From: Bacteroidaceae bacterium
Lineage (GTDB): Bacteria; Bacteroidota; Bacteroidia; Bacteroidales; Bacteroidaceae
Direction of reading: 5' to 3'
Assembly (NCBI GenBank): GCA_017429525.1
Contig: JAFROT010000023.1
Span: 1-64,000 of the forward strand
Length of the DNA: 64,000 nt
Under the pieces are notes generated by a model. The model worked only from the letters and a program-made list of their open reading frames with translations, was not told the DNA's origin and ran no database searches. Each line of letters opens with the position of its first letter. Within the stretch, counting starts at the first letter, position 1. The translations under genes were made by a program, and so were the position numbers. Shown in pieces: positions 59,817 to 64,000 of this stretch.

Positions 59817-61721
59817 ATGACTGAAAAGAAGCAACCAGAATACCCACTTTTGGAGCGTATCAAGCTGCCCGCTTACCTCCGTCAGCTGCCCCTGGAGCAA
59901 CTGCCCGAGGTCTGTCGCGAACTGCGGCAGGATATCATCAACGAGCTCTCCGACAACCCTGGCCATTTCGCATCGAGCCTGGGCGTCGTCGAGCTGACGG
60001 TGGCGCTCCATTATGTTTACAATACGCCCTACGACCGCATCGTCTGGGACGTCGGCCACCAAGCCTATGGCCACAAGATCCTCACGGGGCGTCGCGAAGC
60101 CTTCCGCACCAACCGTCGGTTGGGCGGGCTCAAGCCCTTCCCCTCGCCCGAGGAGAGCGAGTACGACGCCTTCACGGCCGGACACGCCTCCAACAGCATC
60201 AGTGCTGCCCTCGGCATCGCCCTGGCCGCCAAGGCCAAGGGTGAGACCGACCGCCATGTCGTGGCGGTCATCGGCGACGGCGCCATGAGCGGCGGCTTGG
60301 CCTTCGAGGGCTTGAACAACGCCGCCAATACGCCCAACGACGTGCTCATCATCCTCAACGACAACAACATGAGCATCGACCGCAGCGTAGGCGGAATGAA
60401 GAACCTGCTGCACCTGCTCCAGACCAATCCCACCTACAACCGTCTGCGCTACAAAGCCTCGCGCCAGCTGCTCTCGTGGGGATGGATGAGTGAGGAGCGC
60501 AAGAAGAGCTTCCTTCGCTTCAACAACTCGCTCAAGAGCTTCCTCAACCACCAGCAGAACGTCTTCGAGGGCATGGACATCCGCTACTTCGGGCCCACCG
60601 ACGGCCACGATGTCATCGACCTCGTCAAGACCCTTCGCGTCATCAAGGACATGCACGGCCCCAAGCTGCTCCACATCCACACCGTCAAGGGCAAGGGCTT
60701 CGAGCCCGCCGAGCATGGCGACGCCATCTGGCACGCTCCCGGCAAGTTCGACCCACGGACGGGCGAGCTCATCAAGACCGATGATTCAGGCCTCCCGCCC
60801 AAGTTCCAGGATGTCTTCGGGCATACCTTATTAGAACTCGCGCGCGCGAACGACCGCATCGTCGGCGTCACGCCGGCCATGCCTACGGGCTGCTCCATGA
60901 ACATCATGATGGAGGCCATGCCCCAGCGCGCCTACGACGTCGGCATCGCCGAGGGCCACGCCGTCACCTTCTCGGCTGGTATGGCCAAGGACGGCCTGCT
61001 CCCCTTCTGCAATATCTACAGCTCGTTCGCCCAGCGCGCCTACGACAACCTCATCCACGACGTCTGCATCTCGCGCCTGAACGTCGTCCTCTGCCTCGAC
61101 CGTGCGGGCCTCGTCGGCGAGGACGGTCCTACCCACCACGGTGCCTTCGATCTCGCCTACCTGCGCCCTATCCCCAACCTGACCATCGCCTCGCCCATGG
61201 ACGAGCACGAACTGCGCCACCTGATGTACACGGCCCAGCTGCCCGACCGCGGACCCTTCGTCATCCGCTATCCGCGTGGACGCGGGTCGCAGCCCGACTG
61301 GGAGTGCCCCATGCACGAGGTGCCCATCGGACGTGGACGTCGGCTGAAGGAAGGCACAGACGTCGCCGTCCTCACCATAGGCCCCATCGGCGTCACGGCT
61401 GCCGCCGCCATCCGCGAGGCCGAGGCTGAGAACCCGGGGCTCAGCATCGCCCACTACGATATGCGTTTCCTCAAGCCCCTCGACGAGCGCATCCTCACGG
61501 AGGTCGCCTCGCGCTGCCGCCGCGTCGTCACCATCGAGGATGGCGTCCGTACCGGTGGTCTTGGCTCGGCAGTCCTTGAGTGGCTGTCAGACCATGGCGC
61601 AGCAGTCGCCGTCACGCGACTGGGGCTGCCCGACCGCTTCGTCGAGCACGGCTCAGTAGCCGAGCTCCACCACATCTGTGGCATCGACCGCGAGGGCATC
61701 AAACGCGCCTTGAAGGCATAA
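59817..61721 (+). CDS. dxs: 1-deoxy-D-xylulose-5-phosphate synthase
   Basis: DXS makes DXP from pyruvate and glyceraldehyde 3-phosphate with thiamine diphosphate, the first MEP step. The start at 59817 ([15 protein letters not shown]) gives 634 residues, normal for the family. An earlier in-frame start would fall before the promoter. Signatures are [19 protein letters not shown], the TPP motif [19 protein letters not shown] and the transketolase segment [20 protein letters not shown]. trkA starts 59 bp downstream. ispF of the same pathway lies at 23.5 kb. Confidence 0.96.
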   Translation: MTEKKQPEYPLLERIKLPAYLRQLPLEQLPEVCRELRQDIINELSDNPGHFASSLGVVELTVALHYVYNTPYDRIVWDVGHQAYGHKILTGRREAFRTNRRLGGLKPFPSPEESEYDAFTAGHASNSISAALGIALAAKAKGETDRHVVAVIGDGAMSGGLAFEGLNNAANTPNDVLIILNDNNMSIDRSVGGMKNLLHLLQTNPTYNRLRYKASRQLLSWGWMSEERKKSFLRFNNSLKSFLNHQQNVFEGMDIRYFGPTDGHDVIDLVKTLRVIKDMHGPKLLHIHTVKGKGFEPAEHGDAIWHAPGKFDPRTGELIKTDDSGLPPKFQDVFGHTLLELARANDRIVGVTPAMPTGCSMNIMMEAMPQRAYDVGIAEGHAVTFSAGMAKDGLLPFCNIYSSFAQRAYDNLIHDVCISRLNVVLCLDRAGLVGEDGPTHHGAFDLAYLRPIPNLTIASPMDEHELRHLMYTAQLPDRGPFVIRYPRGRGSQPDWECPMHEVPIGRGRRLKEGTDVAVLTIGPIGVTAAAAIREAEAENPGLSIAHYDMRFLKPLDERILTEVASRCRRVVTIEDGVRTGGLGSAVLEWLSDHGAAVAVTRLGLPDRFVEHGSVAELHHICGIDREGIKRALKA

Positions 61722-61780
61722 GCCCATAAGCGTCGCCCCCGACGCCCCTCGGCATAAGGCATAAACTCATCATCTTCCCT

Positions 61781-63160
61781 ATGAAAATCATCATCGCAGG
61801 CGCAGGCGCCGTCGGAAGCCATTTGGCAGCGCTACTCACCCACGAGAACCACGACATCGTCCTCATCGACCCCGATGAGAACAAGTTGGCCAATGCCAGT
61901 GAGGGCCTCGACTTGATGACGCTCTCCGTCTCCCCCACCAGCATCAACGGCCTCAAGGAAGCTGGCACCCCGCAGGCCGACCTCTTCATCGCCGTCACGC
62001 CATCCGAGACGCGCAACCTCACCTGCTGCATGCTGGCCAACAGCTTAGGCGCCAAGAAGACCGTGGCACGCATCGACAACGCCGAGTACCTCGAGCCACG
62101 CAACCGCGAGTTCTTCACCTCCGTCGGCATCGGTTCCCTCATCTACCCCGAGTCATTGGCGGCCAAGGAGATAGTCGATGGCGTACGGCGCTCGTGGGCG
62201 CGACAGTGGTGGGAGGTCCACGACGGAGCACTCATCATCCTCGGCATCAAGCTGCGTGAGGAGGCATCAGCCCTCTACGGCAAGAAGCTCAAGGACCTCT
62301 GCCCGCCCGATTCTCCTTATCACATCGTCGCCATCAAGCGCGACGAGGACACTATCATTCCCGGTGGCCTCGACGAACTCCGGCTGGGCGACATCGCCTA
62401 TTTCATGACCACCAAGCTCTTCGTGCCCAACATACGCCAGCTCGTGGGCAAGGAGAACTACCCCGATGTCAAGCGCGTGATGATCATGGGCGGCGGACGC
62501 ATTGCCGTACAGACCTGCCACCGACTGCCCGACTATATGGACGCCAAGATCATTGAGCAGGACGTCGACCGCTGCCGCAAGCTCGGCGAGCTCCTCGACA
62601 ACGACAACGTCCTCGTCATCAACGGCGACGGGCGCGACACGCAGCTGCTCCAGGAAGAAGGCATCCGCCAGATGCAAGCCTTCTGCGCCCTTACCCCCGA
62701 CACCGAGAGCAACATCCTCGCCTGCCTCGCCGCCAAGCGCATGGGCGTGCGCAAGACCGTGGCCCTCGTCGAGAACATGGACTACATCACGATGGCCGAG
62801 AAGCTGGACATCGGCACCATCATCAACAAGAAAGCCATCGCCGCAGGACACATCTATCAGATGATGCTCGATGCCGACGTCGCCAGCGTCAAGAGCCTCA
62901 CCATCGCCGATGCCGACGTGGCTGAGTTCGACGTCGTCGAGGGCTCCCTCGTCACCCGCGAACCCGTTATGAAACTGAGCCTCCCCAAGGGCATCACCAT
63001 CGGCGGCCTCGTGCGCAACGGCGAGGGCATCCTCGTCAACGGACGCACCCAGATTCAGCCCGGCGACCGCGTCGTCGTCTTCTCCCGCACAGCCCTCTTC
63101 AAGCAGCTCGACCGCTACTTCAAGAAGCCCCAAGGCGGCCTCTTCAGCATCTTCCATTAA
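61781..63160 (+). CDS. trkA: Trk potassium uptake protein TrkA
   Basis: This 459-residue cytoplasmic TrkA has two RCK units: an NAD-binding Rossmann domain (MKIIIAGAGAVGSHLAALL) with a TrkA_C domain, then a second pair starting RVMIMGGGRIAVQTCHRL. It gates the TrkH/TrkG potassium channel in response to nucleotides. No trkH is seen downstream: instead the gene is followed by a C/T-rich repeat and a TonB receptor gene. It probably shares the dxs transcript. Confidence 0.94.
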   Translation: MKIIIAGAGAVGSHLAALLTHENHDIVLIDPDENKLANASEGLDLMTLSVSPTSINGLKEAGTPQADLFIAVTPSETRNLTCCMLANSLGAKKTVARIDNAEYLEPRNREFFTSVGIGSLIYPESLAAKEIVDGVRRSWARQWWEVHDGALIILGIKLREEASALYGKKLKDLCPPDSPYHIVAIKRDEDTIIPGGLDELRLGDIAYFMTTKLFVPNIRQLVGKENYPDVKRVMIMGGGRIAVQTCHRLPDYMDAKIIEQDVDRCRKLGELLDNDNVLVINGDGRDTQLLQEEGIRQMQAFCALTPDTESNILACLAAKRMGVRKTVALVENMDYITMAEKLDIGTIINKKAIAAGHIYQMMLDADVASVKSLTIADADVAEFDVVEGSLVTREPVMKLSLPKGITIGGLVRNGEGILVNGRTQIQPGDRVVVFSRTALFKQLDRYFKKPQGGLFSIFH

Positions 63161-63330
63161 AGCCGCCCTCGCCCTTGCTCTTGCCCCTTGCCCCTCGCCC
63201 TCGCCCTCGCCCTCGCCCCTTGGTCCTCGCCCTTGCCCTCGCCCCTTGCCCCTCGCCTCTCGCCCCTTGGCCCTTGCCCTCGCCCTCGCCCCTCGCCCCT
63301 TGCCTCCCTTGATGAGCCACCGTTCGCGTG
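63161..63330 (+). repeat. Hexanucleotide-type CCCTCG/CCCTTG repeat after trkA
   Basis: About 24 degenerate 6-bp units of CCCTCG, CCCTTG and CCCCTTG type run from about 63166 to 63309 on the plus strand. The strong C/T strand bias is unlike the surrounding genes. It starts six bases after the trkA stop codon. Confidence 0.88.
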
Positions 63331-63403
63331 CCGTCAGGTGCGCGCCAATCCCCCTATTCATTAACCCTTTAACCAACATTTATTCATTAACCCATCAACA
63401 ACA

Positions 63404-64000
63404 ATGTTAAGAATTAGTCAGAAACAACCCGCTTCCTCCCTCGCGCAGAGGGCAGCAGCGCCAGTAACCTTCCACCGCTTCTGCCGTGGCGGCTACGCCG
63501 TCTTCGCCAGTCTCCACCGCGAGGTGCGCATCGGCGTCCTCACCGTCGCCATGCTCGCCAGCGTCAACCTGCCCAAGGTACAGGCCATGCAGCCCTCCAC
63601 CACCCCCACAGCCGACGAGGAAGCCGACGAGCACGACCTGGCTGAACTCTCGGTAGCGGGCACCCTCTCGCCCCTCACCTCCCTCCAGGCCGCGCGCATC
63701 GTCAGCGTCATCACGGCGCAACAAATCGAAGCTTCGGCGGCGCAATCCGTCAACGACCTCCTCAAATTAGCCGTCGGCGTCGACGTCCGACAACGTGGCG
63801 GCTTTGGTATTCAATCGGACATCTCCATCGATGGAGGCACCTTTGACCAGATCACGCTCCTGCTCAACGGCGTCAACATCTCCCTCCCACAGACCGGTCA
63901 CCTCGCAGCAGACTTCCCCGTCTGCCTCTCCGACATCGAGCGCATCGAAGTGCTCGAGGGCGCTGCATCGCGCGTCTACGGCGCATCAGCCTTCGGCGGA
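63404..64000 (+). CDS. TonB-dependent receptor, N-terminal part (runs off the window)
   Basis: The first 199 codons are present. After an unusually long N-terminus (about 70 residues before the hydrophobic IGVLTVAMLASVNL ends), a plug domain follows. It has TAQQIEASAAQSVNDLLKLAVGVDVRQRG, DGGTFDQITLLLNGVNIS and the closing IERIEVLEGAASRVYGASAFGG. This is the outer-membrane receptor family that imports cobalamin, iron complexes or glycans, and the plug resembles BtuB-type receptors. The N-terminal text VTFHRFCRGGYAVFASLHRE before the hydrophobic core suggests an extended signal peptide. Substrate cannot be assigned from this fragment. Confidence 0.85.
   Translation, partial: MLRISQKQPASSLAQRAAAPVTFHRFCRGGYAVFASLHREVRIGVLTVAMLASVNLPKVQAMQPSTTPTADEEADEHDLAELSVAGTLSPLTSLQAARIVSVITAQQIEASAAQSVNDLLKLAVGVDVRQRGGFGIQSDISIDGGTFDQITLLLNGVNISLPQTGHLAADFPVCLSDIERIEVLEGAASRVYGASAFGG

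Overview
The window looks like a chromosomal segment of a gut-type Bacteroidales bacterium, most likely Prevotella or a close relative. The evidence is BspA-type leucine-rich repeat proteins, core type IX secretion (T9SS) genes (porU, porV, sprA), several secreted proteins with T9SS type A sorting tails, a fused murF-alr gene, a GSCFA-domain gene, and promoters of the Bacteroidetes form TAnnTTTG with an upstream TTTG. I saw no rRNA, tRNA, CRISPR array or transposase gene. The assignment rests on gene content only.

Layout. 1-3.4 kb: a 5'-truncated LRR/cohesin-like/dockerin gene, a cohesin-like T9SS client and a small dockerin protein. 3.4-5.5 kb: a DUF4143-type ATPase between two copies of a 167-bp palindromic element. 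5.5-9.2 kb: a Gfo/Idh oxidoreductase and a HEAT-repeat/DUF1080 protein, probably acting on 3-keto sugars. 9.4-16.2 kb: a second, larger version of the first module, with a 1638-residue LRR/EF-hand/dockerin protein, a paralogous cohesin-like T9SS client and a 59-residue peptide. 16.2-17.6 kb: a gene-free stretch packed with nested palindromes and tandem repeats. 17.6-24.0 kb: a FAH-family hydrolase, porU, porV and ispF. 24.1-39.2 kb, all minus strand: asnS, rluB with a long repeat-rich tail, purB, sprA, ruvA and a two-domain SGNH esterase. 39.8-43.5 kb: etfB-etfA-acyl-CoA dehydrogenase operon. 43.5-45.5 kb: a small MGMT-fold protein, glycerate kinase and purN. 45.7-53.4 kb: a GH27 alpha-galactosidase, a CotH-kinase protein, a small sorting-tail protein and a Cthe_2159-like beta-helix protein. 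53.5-55.9 kb: divergent threonine dehydrogenase and kbl. 56.2-63.2 kb: murF-alr, GSCFA, dxs and trkA. The window ends inside a TonB-dependent receptor gene.

Two themes connect the regions. First, the T9SS machinery is encoded close to several of its likely cargoes, and the cohesin-like plus dockerin content suggests a surface scaffold in which LRR adhesins could dock onto T9SS-anchored partners. That docking is an inference. Second, many gene junctions carry short degenerate tandem repeats of distinct families (TCTAGA-type, TCAACTTG-type, TTTCACTC-type, TCGAAAT-type and 22-bp units). In at least six cases the array directly abuts the stop codon of the preceding minus-strand gene. Similar simple repeats also occur inside coding sequence, in porU, rluB and the DUF1080 signal peptide.
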